Assembly: GCA_963716925.1 (NCBI GenBank)
Contig: CAVQUX010000028.1
Location: 1 to 25,786, forward strand
DNA length: 25,786 bases
DNA from: DAISKN01 sp963716925
GTDB lineage: Bacteria > Acidobacteriota > Vicinamibacteria > Marinacidobacterales > SMYC01
Direction: 5' to 3'
The notes below the pieces were generated by a model. That model was not told where the DNA came from. It saw only the letters and a list, made by a program, of their open reading frames with translations, and ran no database searches. Within the stretch, counting starts at the first letter, position 1, and each line of letters starts with the position of its first letter. Made by a program: the position numbers and the translations under genes. This document shows positions 8,730-17,200 of the stretch, piece after piece.

Positions 8730-10151
8730 TCAGCGGACTCCGGACATCAGGCCGCGAATGGGCTTCACCAGAATCGCCAGCACCACGGTGGCCGCGAGGA
8801 TCACCAGGCCCACGGCGCCGAAGAGCTGCGGCAGCGGGAGACGGTCGAAGAACCCCGCGACCGAGCCGGCGGTGAAGTTCCCGAGAGCGTTGGTGAGGAA
8901 CCAGGTGCCCATGATGAACCCCTGAATCCTGGCGGGCGAGAGCTTGGTCACCATGCTGAGGCCGACGGGCGAGAGGCTCAGCTCGCCGAGCGCGTGCAGC
9001 AGGTAGACGCCGATGAGCCACCAGGGGCTCACCTGCACCTGGTGCTGTTCGAAGAGCGTCGAGGCGAAGGCGATGAGGAAGAAGCTCGAGCTCAGGAGCA
9101 GGAGAGCGATCGCGAACTTCCCGGCGCTCGATGGCTGTCGCGACCCCAGGCGAATCCAGAGCCACGCGAACACCGGGGCGAGGGTGATCACGAAGAACGG
9201 CTCGACCGATTGGAACCAGCTCGAGGGCTGTCCGAAGAACTGGTTCTTCGTGATTCGATCGGCGAAGAGCGTGAGGCTCGAGCCCGCCTGCTCGAAGCCG
9301 GCCCAGAACAGCGTCGCGAAGACGAAGAGCAGGGCGATGGCGCCGATTCGCTTGCGCTCGACCGCGTTCTCGGCGCCCTTCAGCAGAAGCCAGGCGAAGA
9401 GCACCACCGCCGAGCCCGCGATCAAATAATCGCGGTACCGCCCCGACAGGATCAGGACGGTTCCCAGGGCTAGGACCGAGGCCCCCACCAGGAACCACAG
9501 CTTTCCCGCGTGTTTCGGGGGCTCGCGCAGAAAGCCAGCGGTCCCGAGCCGCTTGCCCATGGCGACGTACTGCACCAGGCCGAGCGTCATCCCCAGTCCC
9601 GCGGCGCCGAAGCCCCAGTGCCAGCCGATCCTCTGGCCGAGGTAGCCGCAAATGAAAGGGCTGACGAAGGCCCCGAGGTTGATTCCCATATAGAAGATGG
9701 AGAACCCCGCGTCTCGGCGTTCGTCATCGGGAGCGTAGAGCAAGCCCAGCAACGAGCTGACGTTCGCTTTCAGAAGGCCGGTCCCGAGAACGATGAGGAC
9801 CAGTCCGGCGAAGAACAGCATGCGAACGCCCTGGAACGCGAGCGTGTAGTGACCGAGAGCGATGAGGATTCCCCCAGCGAGGATCGCCCGCCTCAAGCCG
9901 AGAAGGCGGTCGGCGATGAAGCCTCCGGGAATGGTGGCCAGGTACACGGAGCCGGTATAGAGGCCGTAGATTCCCGCCGCCGTCTGGGTGTCGAGTCCGA
10001 GCCCGCCCGCGGCGGGAGAGGCGACCATGAAAAGGAGCAGGATCGCCCTCATGCCGTAGTAGCTGAAGCGCTCCCAGTACTCGGTCAGAAAGAGCGTCGT
10101 GAGGCCGCGGGGATGGCCGGCGATTCCGCCCCGGTCGAGCTCGGGGCTCAC
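8730..10151 (-). CDS. POT/PTR family proton-dependent oligopeptide transporter
   Basis: A 473-residue inner-membrane protein with the hallmarks of the POT branch of the MFS: the ExxER motif in LTEYWERFSYYG (residues 22-33), GGFIADRLLGLRRA in the loop between helices 2 and 3, and FSIFYMGINLGAFVSPFICGYLG, the PTR2 signature. About 12-14 hydrophobic helices follow. POT carriers import di- and tripeptides with protons. The open frame extends far upstream, but those residues are arginine-rich and not membrane-like. The best start is the GTG at 10149-10151, which overlaps the stop of the nucleoside transporter gene as GTGA and gives the usual N-terminus GHPRGLTTLFLTEYW. This indicates translational coupling in a minus-strand operon. 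Confidence 0.92.
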   Translation of the reverse strand: MSPELDRGGIAGHPRGLTTLFLTEYWERFSYYGMRAILLLFMVASPAAGGLGLDTQTAAGIYGLYTGSVYLATIPGGFIADRLLGLRRAILAGGILIALGHYTLAFQGVRMLFFAGLVLIVLGTGLLKANVSSLLGLLYAPDDERRDAGFSIFYMGINLGAFVSPFICGYLGQRIGWHWGFGAAGLGMTLGLVQYVAMGKRLGTAGFLREPPKHAGKLWFLVGASVLALGTVLILSGRYRDYLIAGSAVVLFAWLLLKGAENAVERKRIGAIALLFVFATLFWAGFEQAGSSLTLFADRITKNQFFGQPSSWFQSVEPFFVITLAPVFAWLWIRLGSRQPSSAGKFAIALLLLSSSFFLIAFASTLFEQHQVQVSPWWLIGVYLLHALGELSLSPVGLSMVTKLSPARIQGFIMGTWFLTNALGNFTAGSVAGFFDRLPLPQLFGAVGLVILAATVVLAILVKPIRGLMSGVR

Positions 10152-11380
10152 AGGAGCATGCCCACGATCGAGGCCGACATCAGGTTCGCCATGGTGCCGG
10201 CGAGCATCGCTCGGATCCCGAGAGAGGCCAGCTCGTCCCGCTGCGTCGGCGCGAGCGCCCCGAGACCTCCGATCTGGATCCCGATCGAGCTCAGGTTCGC
10301 GAACCCGCAAAGGGCGAATGTGGCGATGGTGAACGAGCGCGGATCGAGCGAAGCTTTCTCGGCTCCGAGGACGGAGAAGGCCACGAGCTCGTTCAGGACC
10401 ATCCGCGTCCCGAGGAGGTTTCCCACGGACAGGCAATCCTTCCAGGGAATGCCGATGACCCAGGCGACGGGAGCGAACAGGAATCCGAAGATGGTCTCGA
10501 GGCTCTGCGGAAACCAGTGGAACCCGCGAGCCGCCAGAAAACCGTGGGTTCCCCCGAGAAGGGCGTTGGCGAGGGCGATGAGCGCCATGAAGGCGATGAG
10601 CATGGCCGCGATGTTCAGCGCCAGGTGAAGGCCGTCGGTCGTACCCCGCGCGATGGCGGCGAGGAAGTTCCGCTCCTTCTCCGTCTTGGGGATCTCCGTG
10701 CGGCCGGCGGTGACCGGGGTCCCGGTCTCGGGCACGAGCATCTTCGCCATCAGGATCGTGCCCGGAGCGGTCATGATGACGGCCGTCAGCAGGTGCTTCG
10801 CCTCGATGCCGTAGGCCAGGTAAGCGCCCATGATGCCGCCGGAGACGTGGGCCATCCCGCTGGTCATCACCGTCATGAGCTCGGAGCGCGTGAGCTGCGG
10901 AAGGTAGGGCCGGATGGTGAGGGGGGCTTCCGTCTGGCCCATGAAGATGCTCGCGGCGACGTTGAGGGACTCCGCGCCGCTCGCGCCCATGAATCGGGAC
11001 ATGACGAAAGCGGCGACGCGGATCACGAGTTGCATGATCCCCATGTGATAGAGGAGCGCGAAGAACGCCGCGATGAAGATGATCGTCGGGAGCACCTGGA
11101 ATGCGAAGGAGAAGCCGAATTCCGACCCTTTTGCGCCAATCTTGCCGATGACGAACTCGGAGCCGACGTAGGAGAAGTCGAGGAGCCGATTGACCAGAGC
11201 CCCCGCTCTCTCGAAGAGGGCGCGGCCGACGTCGTACCTCAGGACGAAGAACGCGAAAGCGATCTGCAGCCCGAGACCCCAGAGGACCGTCTTGAGCCGA
11301 ATGGCGCGCCGATCGGTCGAGAACGTGTAGGCGAGCGCGATCATGGTCGCGAGGCCCAAAACACCGGTGAAACGCCCCAT
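10148..11380 (-). CDS. concentrative nucleoside transporter (CNT/NupC family)
   Basis: A 410-residue polytopic membrane protein with CNT family signatures: MGQTEAPLTIRPYLPQLTRSE (nucleoside-binding GQTEAPL at 148-154), MTSGMAHVSGGIMGAYLA immediately after, and GTRMVLNELVAF plus FALCGFANLSSIGIQIGG in the C-terminal core. CNT proteins import nucleosides with Na+ or H+. The length is right for the bacterial members. It starts with the ATG at 11380, 92 bases from a divergently transcribed amidohydrolase gene, and its stop overlaps the start of the POT transporter gene. The operon CNT-POT-lyase-like protein suggests uptake of nucleosides and peptides from decaying biomass. Confidence 0.92.
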   Translation of the reverse strand: MGRFTGVLGLATMIALAYTFSTDRRAIRLKTVLWGLGLQIAFAFFVLRYDVGRALFERAGALVNRLLDFSYVGSEFVIGKIGAKGSEFGFSFAFQVLPTIIFIAAFFALLYHMGIMQLVIRVAAFVMSRFMGASGAESLNVAASIFMGQTEAPLTIRPYLPQLTRSELMTVMTSGMAHVSGGIMGAYLAYGIEAKHLLTAVIMTAPGTILMAKMLVPETGTPVTAGRTEIPKTEKERNFLAAIARGTTDGLHLALNIAAMLIAFMALIALANALLGGTHGFLAARGFHWFPQSLETIFGFLFAPVAWVIGIPWKDCLSVGNLLGTRMVLNELVAFSVLGAEKASLDPRSFTIATFALCGFANLSSIGIQIGGLGALAPTQRDELASLGIRAMLAGTMANLMSASIVGMLL

Positions 11381-11413
11381 TGGGGCCGAGAGCCTAACAC
11401 TTTCCTCCCGCGC

Positions 11414-11441
11414 TTGCGAACGCCGGGCTCAGTGGTAGACT
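11414..11441 (+). promoter_or_regulatory. candidate sigma-70-type promoter ahead of the YtcJ-like gene
   Basis: TTGCGA (11414-11419) and TAGACT (11436-11441) are separated by 16 bases, 31 bases before the ATG at 11473. The 92-base gap between the divergent CNT and amidohydrolase genes must hold promoters for both, but I see no convincing minus-strand element. Confidence 0.3.
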
Positions 11442-11472
11442 CCCTCTCCTTTCAACCCTCCGGAGTCGCCCA

Positions 11473-13218
11473 ATGATGAAGCCCCTTTCGATTCTTCTCG
11501 ATCGAGCGTTCCGATTCCGATCGAGGTCCCTCGTCCTCCTGGGACCGCTCGTTCTCCTGGGCCTCGCCGGCTGTCACGGCGGACCCGGGGCCGAGCCCGC
11601 CGATCTCATCGTCGTCAACGGGAAGCTGTACCCCGGCGGGGGGTCGCCCCCGGCCGAAGGGATCGCCGTCCGGGGGAACCGGATCCTCGCGGTCGGTACG
11701 AGGGCCGAGATCGAGACCCACCGAACTGACCAGACGACCGTCATCGACGCGAAAGGAGGGACCGTTCTCGCCGGCTTCAACGATGCGCATGTGCACTTCT
11801 TGAGCGGCGGAGAATCGCTCGACCGCGTGAACCTGTTCGACGCGGAATCGGTCGCGGAGGCGCAGCAAGCCATCCGGGAGTTCGCGGCCGCCGGACCGGA
11901 CCGTCCCATCGTGCTCGGGCGTGGATGGCTCTACGGAACCTTCCCTGGAGGTCTTCCCACGCGGCAGCAGCTCGACGAGGCGGTCTCCGATCGACCCGCG
12001 CTGATGGAGTGCTACGACGGCCACACCGTCTGGGCGAACTCCAAAGCCCTGGAGCTGGCGGGCATCACCCGAGAGACGCCCGATCCTCCGAACGGTCTCA
12101 TCGTGCGGGACCCGAAGGGGGAGCCCACCGGTGTCCTCAAGGAATCGGCCCAGCGACTGGTGAGCAAGATCCTTCCCGAGCCGACGCGCGATGAGAAGCT
12201 CGAGCTCATCAAGAAAGCGATCCGCCGCGCGCAGAGCCTCGGTGTGACGAGCGTGCAGAACGCGGGGATGGACGCTGACGAATTCGAGCTCTACGCCGAG
12301 CTCGAACGCCGGGGAGAGCTCGGCGTCCGGATGTACGCCGCCCTTTCGGCGCCGCCCGGCTTTTCCGAGGAGGATTCGGCCCGATACGAGGAAGTGCTCA
12401 AAAAGCATCCCGGAACGGCGCTCCTCAAGACGGGCGCCATCAAGATGTACGCCGACGGAGTCATCGAATCCCATACGGGTGCGATGCTCGAGCCCTACGC
12501 CAACCGGGACACGACCGGCATTCCGAACTACACCGTCGAGGACATGAACCGCATCGTCTCGATGATGGATGGCAAAGGATGGCAGATTTTCATCCACGCG
12601 ATCGGCGATCGGGGCATTCGCATGGCGCTCGATGCCTTCGAGCATGCGGCCGGTTCCAATCCCCCGCCCGCGCGGGGCCGCAGGCACCGGATCGAGCACA
12701 TCGAGGCGGTGAGCGCCGCCGACATTCCGCGCTTCGGTCAGCTCGGAGTCATCGCTTCGATGCAGCCGTTCCATGCCACCCCCATCCGGAACGTGCTCGA
12801 GGTCTGGGCGGTGAATCTGGGGCCGGAGCGCGCTTCGAGGGCCTGGGCCTGGAAGAGCATTCAGGATGCCGGCGGCCGGCTGGCGTTCGGCACCGACTGG
12901 CCGGTGGTGGATCTCGACCCTCGACCGGGAATCCACACCGCCTTGACCCGTCGAACGCTGGAGGGAAAGCCGGAGGCCGGTTTCGTCCCCGAACAGCGGT
13001 TACCGCTCGAGGACGTTCTCGACGCCTGGACTTCGGGGTCGGCCTACGCCTCGTTCGAGGAGGAGCGGAAGGGCAGGCTCGCCCCCGGCATGCTCGCCGA
13101 TCTCGTCGTGCTGACGACGGACGTCTTCGCCGCGCCGGTCGAGAAGGTCAAGGACTTCGAAGTAGAGACCACGGTGTTCGACGGCCGTGTCGTCTACTCC
13201 CGCGAGGTGAAACATTGA
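11473..13218 (+). CDS. YtcJ-like amidohydrolase (Amidohydro_3), lipoprotein
   Basis: An intact 581-residue protein. The N-terminus has a basic lead, a hydrophobic stretch and the lipobox LAGC (Cys 34), so it is probably membrane-anchored and periplasmic. The enzyme body shows ADLIVVNGKLYPG, metal ligands in FNDAHVHF (His 106 and 108), the central IKMYADGVIESHTGAM segment, IHAIGDRG, HRIEHIEAV and FGTDWPV with the last metal Asp. It ends with a beta-sandwich stretch (LAPGMLADLVVLTTDVF). This is the N-substituted formamide deformylase/YtcJ family, which hydrolyses C-N bonds of varied amides. The natural substrate is unknown. Its stop overlaps the TTG start of the cupin gene by four bases, so the two are probably co-translated. 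Confidence 0.9.
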   Translation: MMKPLSILLDRAFRFRSRSLVLLGPLVLLGLAGCHGGPGAEPADLIVVNGKLYPGGGSPPAEGIAVRGNRILAVGTRAEIETHRTDQTTVIDAKGGTVLAGFNDAHVHFLSGGESLDRVNLFDAESVAEAQQAIREFAAAGPDRPIVLGRGWLYGTFPGGLPTRQQLDEAVSDRPALMECYDGHTVWANSKALELAGITRETPDPPNGLIVRDPKGEPTGVLKESAQRLVSKILPEPTRDEKLELIKKAIRRAQSLGVTSVQNAGMDADEFELYAELERRGELGVRMYAALSAPPGFSEEDSARYEEVLKKHPGTALLKTGAIKMYADGVIESHTGAMLEPYANRDTTGIPNYTVEDMNRIVSMMDGKGWQIFIHAIGDRGIRMALDAFEHAAGSNPPPARGRRHRIEHIEAVSAADIPRFGQLGVIASMQPFHATPIRNVLEVWAVNLGPERASRAWAWKSIQDAGGRLAFGTDWPVVDLDPRPGIHTALTRRTLEGKPEAGFVPEQRLPLEDVLDAWTSGSAYASFEEERKGRLAPGMLADLVVLTTDVFAAPVEKVKDFEVETTVFDGRVVYSREVKH

Positions 13219-13652
13219 TCCGACTGGCAAGTATCCTGCTTCTGTCGTTTCGGGCGCTGCTGGCGCAGGCGGCGCAGCACAACGCCGCCATTCCTTTCTC
13301 CGATGTCACCTTCATCCCGGATGAAGACGTGGGCTGCCTCGCTTACGCCATCGAAAGCGGGGACCTCGAGAACGGCCCTTCCACGCTCCTCTTGAAAGCC
13401 AGCCCCGACTGCGTCGTTCCCTGGCACTACCACACGGCGCAGGAACAATTGATGGTGGTCCAGGGCACAGTACTGACGGAAATGGAAGGCATGCCGAAGG
13501 CGATTCTCGAGTCGGGTGGCTTCGCTTTCATGGCGAGCAAGGTGAAGCACCAGTTCGCCTGCAAGTCCGCCGCCGACTGTATCCTGTTCGTGACGTTCGA
13601 CCGGACGTACGACATTTTCTGGGTCCCCTCGAACGAGCGACTCCGGGAGTGA
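13215..13652 (+). CDS. small secreted cupin-domain protein
   Basis: A 145-residue protein starting at a TTG that overlaps the upstream stop as TTGA. No ATG or GTG is available at the right place, and the TTG gives a clean signal peptide (IRLASILLLSFRALLAQAAQ). The cupin motif 1 is WHYHTAQEQLMVVQG: His 71, His 73 and Glu 77 fit HxHx3-4Ex6G. Motif 2 is weaker (GGFAFMASKVKHQF, His 112 as the last metal ligand). Two cysteines flank the second half (116 and 122). It is probably a periplasmic single-domain metal-binding cupin; enzyme activity is unknown. It converges with the MbtH-like gene, leaving a 43-base gap. Confidence 0.75.
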   Translation: MIRLASILLLSFRALLAQAAQHNAAIPFSDVTFIPDEDVGCLAYAIESGDLENGPSTLLLKASPDCVVPWHYHTAQEQLMVVQGTVLTEMEGMPKAILESGGFAFMASKVKHQFACKSAADCILFVTFDRTYDIFWVPSNERLRE

Positions 13653-13695
13653 TCCTGCAGAAGGCGGCAGGCTGAGAGAGGGACTCCAAGCCGAT

Positions 13696-14289
13696 CTACG
13701 GGGATTCCAATACCAGCTGGCCCGTTCCCGTGAGCGTACAGAGGTCGATGTCCGCCACGCATCGAACCCGGGTGGAGTTCAACGTCAATCCCCCCTCGAG
13801 ATGGACCGTTCCGCCCTGATTTTCGAAGTCAGCGCGACTCAAATCGACTCCCTGCGGATCCAGCCTGACGCTCAGTTCCGTGCCTCCCCCTGTGTCGGTA
13901 AACTTCACGTGGACGTATCCGAGGTCGATTCGCTCCTTCAAAGCGCGCGCACTCGATTCGCGAAGCAGGCTCGCCATGACCGGATGTTTCCCCTTCGACA
14001 AACGCTCGACCAGGTCCTCGCCCTCGAGGGGTCCGCGGACGTCCCGGCTCGGCGAGGCCTCTCCAGGGGGCGGCGGCACCGCGGTGGCCATGAGTTTCCG
14101 CAGGCTCAGCGGGCGCATGTCCGTCCACACTTCCCTGACGTAGGCGAGACACTCTTCCCTGGTTCCGGTCTTGCCTACGGCCCGCCAGCCCGGGGCTTGC
14201 TCCCGCTCGGCGGGCCAAATCGAATACTGCTCCTCGTGGTTCACCACCACGCTGTAGATAGCCTCCTGGTCCTCGTGGCTTCGGCTCAC
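13696..14289 (-). CDS. MbtH-like protein with an unrecognised C-terminal domain
   Basis: A 197-residue protein starting at a GTG that overlaps the PKS stop (GTGA), so it is translated from the PKS message. Residues 10-66 are an MbtH domain: NHEEQYSIWP (17-26), PGW (33-35), ECLAYV and WTDMRP (55-60) match the family consensus NxExQxSxWP...GW...WTDxRP. MbtH proteins bind and activate NRPS adenylation domains and are normally about 70 residues. Here a proline-rich linker (PPPPGEASP) leads to about 110 more residues containing GYVHVKFTDTGGGTELSVRL, TVHLEGGLTLNSTRVRC and LTGTGQLVLE. This part looks beta-rich and I do not recognise it. No adenylation domain is encoded in the window, so the partner is unclear. 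Confidence 0.8.
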   Translation of the reverse strand: MSRSHEDQEAIYSVVVNHEEQYSIWPAEREQAPGWRAVGKTGTREECLAYVREVWTDMRPLSLRKLMATAVPPPPGEASPSRDVRGPLEGEDLVERLSKGKHPVMASLLRESSARALKERIDLGYVHVKFTDTGGGTELSVRLDPQGVDLSRADFENQGGTVHLEGGLTLNSTRVRCVADIDLCTLTGTGQLVLESP

Positions 14290-17200
14290 GGCGTTTCCTT
14301 GTCCGCGCTCGTTTCCGAGGATTTCTCCTCCATCTGTTCCAGAAGGGCGTCCACTTGCTCGTCGGACATCTCGTCGACCATCGAGAGCAGCTCGGCGGCG
14401 TCACCCTGGAGGTGAACCTCCCCGGCCTCGACGGGCTTCTCGTCCGTGGAGGGCTTCGGAAGCGCGGCCCCCTCCTTGTCCGGCAGCTGCTCGACCAGGT
14501 GGTTGACGAGCTTGGTCAGGCTGGGACCCTTGAGAAGCTCGACCGCGGGAAGATTCACTTTCAAGTCTCCCTCGACCCAGTTCCTGAGCTCGATCGCCAT
14601 GAGGGAATCGAGGCCCAGATCGGAAAGCGGAGTCTCCATGTCCAGCTTTTCGCTGGCGACTCCCAGCACCCGGCCGACCTGCTCGCGGAGGCCCGCCTCC
14701 AGAATGGCCCGCCTTTCCGACGGGTTCGCGGCGAGAAGCGCTTTCCGAAGGGCCAATCCGCCCCGACGGGAACCTTCTTCCTTGCCCTCCGCCGCCATCT
14801 TCACCAGGTGCGCGAATCGAGGGGAGATTTTTCGGCCCGCGGCGATTTCTTCGAAGCGGCGCCAATCTACCCGCATGACGCCGCCGTGGATCCTCTCCTC
14901 ACCGAGGAAGCGCGCGAGCAGCGCGAGTCCTTGAGCGGGGTTGAAGCTCTTGATGCCCATGGCCTCGAAGCGCTGGGCCACGTCCGCATGGCGAGCGACG
15001 AAGCCGGTCTCTCCCAGGAAGCCCCAGCTCACCGAGAGACCGGGCAACCCCATCGATCTTCTATGAAACGCCAAAGCGTCGAGGAAGCTGTTCGCGGACG
15101 CATAGTTGCCTTGACCTCCGGTTCCGAAGACCGCGGACATCGACGAGTAGAGAGCGAAGACGTCGAGCGGTCTCCCGAGGGTCTGCCGGTGGAGGTGGAA
15201 GGCTCCCATGACCTTGGGGGCCCACACTTCGCGCATTTGCTCCTCGTTCAAGTTCATCAAGAGCGCGTCGCGGAGGGCGAGGGCCAGATGGAACACACCG
15301 CGAAGCGGCGGCATGGTGGCGTCGATGTCCGCGAGCGTCGAGGCGACCTGTGCCCCGATCGAGACGTCGGCGGCCACCACCTTCACCTCGATACCCCGCC
15401 GGCGGAGATCGTCGACCGCCGCTCGAGCTTCCTCGGTCGAAGCACCCCGTCTTCCCATGAGAACGATATGGCGTCCTCCGCGCTCGGCTATCCAGCGCGC
15501 GGTGGCGAGGCCGAATCCTCCGAGGCCCCCGGAGATCAGATAGGTGCCGTCCCCGGCGAAGGCCACTTCCTTCGGCGCGGCGGGAACGACGGAAGCTCGA
15601 CGCTCCCGCAGCGACAGAACCACTTTGCCCAGGTGCTTCGCCTGGGCCATATGGCGAAATGCGCTCACCGCGTGAGTAATCGGGAATACCCGATGGGGTA
15701 GCGGGCGGAGCCCCGTTCGTTCGAACGATTCGATCACCTCCCGCAGCAACCGCGAGAACAGCTGGGGTCGGTCGCGCATGCCCCGATCGAGATCGATCGC
15801 CATGAAAGAGACGTTCTTGCGAAAGGGCCGCATCCCCAGGCGCCGATTCTGATAGATGTCTCGTTTCCCGATTTCGAGGAACCGACCGTAGTCACGAAGA
15901 ACGGACAAACCCTTGTAGATCGCCTCCCCCGACAGGGAGTTCAACACCATGTCGATGCCCTCGCCGCCCGTGGCCTCGAGCACCTCATCGGCGAAATCCA
16001 GCGAGCGTGAGTCCATGACGTGCCGGATCCCGAGGGATCGGAGAAGATCCCGCTTCTCGCTCGTGCCCGCGGTGACGAATACCTCGGCCCCTGCCTCCCA
16101 GGCCAGCTGGATCGCCGCAAGGCCCACGCCGCCCGTCGCCGCGTGGATCAGCACCCTCTCACCACGGGCGAGCCGCCCCAGGTGGTTGATGGCGTAGTGC
16201 GCGGTGAGAAAGGCGATGGGGAGCGTAGCCGCTTGTTCGAAGCTGATGTGCTCGGGCTTGGGAACGACGTAGGCGCGCTCGGCCAGGGCATGGGTTCCGA
16301 AGCTGAACGGGGTCACCGCGACCACCGCGTCTCCCCGCCGAAATTCGCTCACCCCTTCTCCGACACGCTCGATCCGACCGGCGCATTCGATCCCCAGGGG
16401 AACGGGTCCATCCGGCAGGCCGGGATAGAGCCCCAGCGCCTTCATGACATCGCTGAAGTTGAGTCCGGCCGCGGCGACGTCGATCTCCACCTGGCCGGGC
16501 CCCGGCTCGCGCCGGTGGTATGCCCGCAGCGCGAGATGATCCATGAGGCCGGGCCGAAGCGACTCCAGGCGGAAAGGCGTGGATCCGTCGCTGACCGTCC
16601 CCCCGCTCTCTCGCGCCGGTCGATCCGCGAGTCGGTTCCAGCGGTGCAAGTACCGGAGACGACCCCGAAGGGCGACCTCGTCCTCCTCGCCGTCCCGCAG
16701 GAGCTCGCCGGCGAGGGCGACGATCTCCTCTTCCGTCGGCGAGGGGCTCAGATCCAGGGAGGACGAGCGTAGCATCGGGAATTCGTTCATGATGACCCGG
16801 TTCAGGCCCCAGACGGCAGCCGCGGCCACGTTGGTCGTATTCCGGCTCCCGCCAACGGCCTCGGCGCCGCAGGTGACGATCCACAATCGAGGCGCTCCGT
16901 CCTTGATCTCGGCGAGGGCTCGAGCCAGATACACCGCGCTCAGGTTACCGAGCCTCATCACGCCGTCGAGAGACTCGTCCGTCGCGTCCTCGAGGTGCGG
17001 AGCCCTCGAGTTCCACATGTGAACGACGCCCCGACAGCGAGCACCGTGAGAACCGATCTCGTCCACGAGACGGCGAACGTCGGCGGAGTTCGTGGCCACG
17101 ACTTCGAGTCGCCGGTCATCGAGGGAGCGATTCTGGTCGCCGGCCATTGCGATGAAGACGTCGCCTCCGCGAGCCCTGAGCGCGTCGGCGAGTCGTTCGC

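Noticed and set aside
13654..13671. Inverted repeat CCTGC/GCAGG between the cupin and MbtH genes as a bidirectional terminator
   Set aside because: The stem is only 5 bases with an 8-base loop and has no T tract on either strand.
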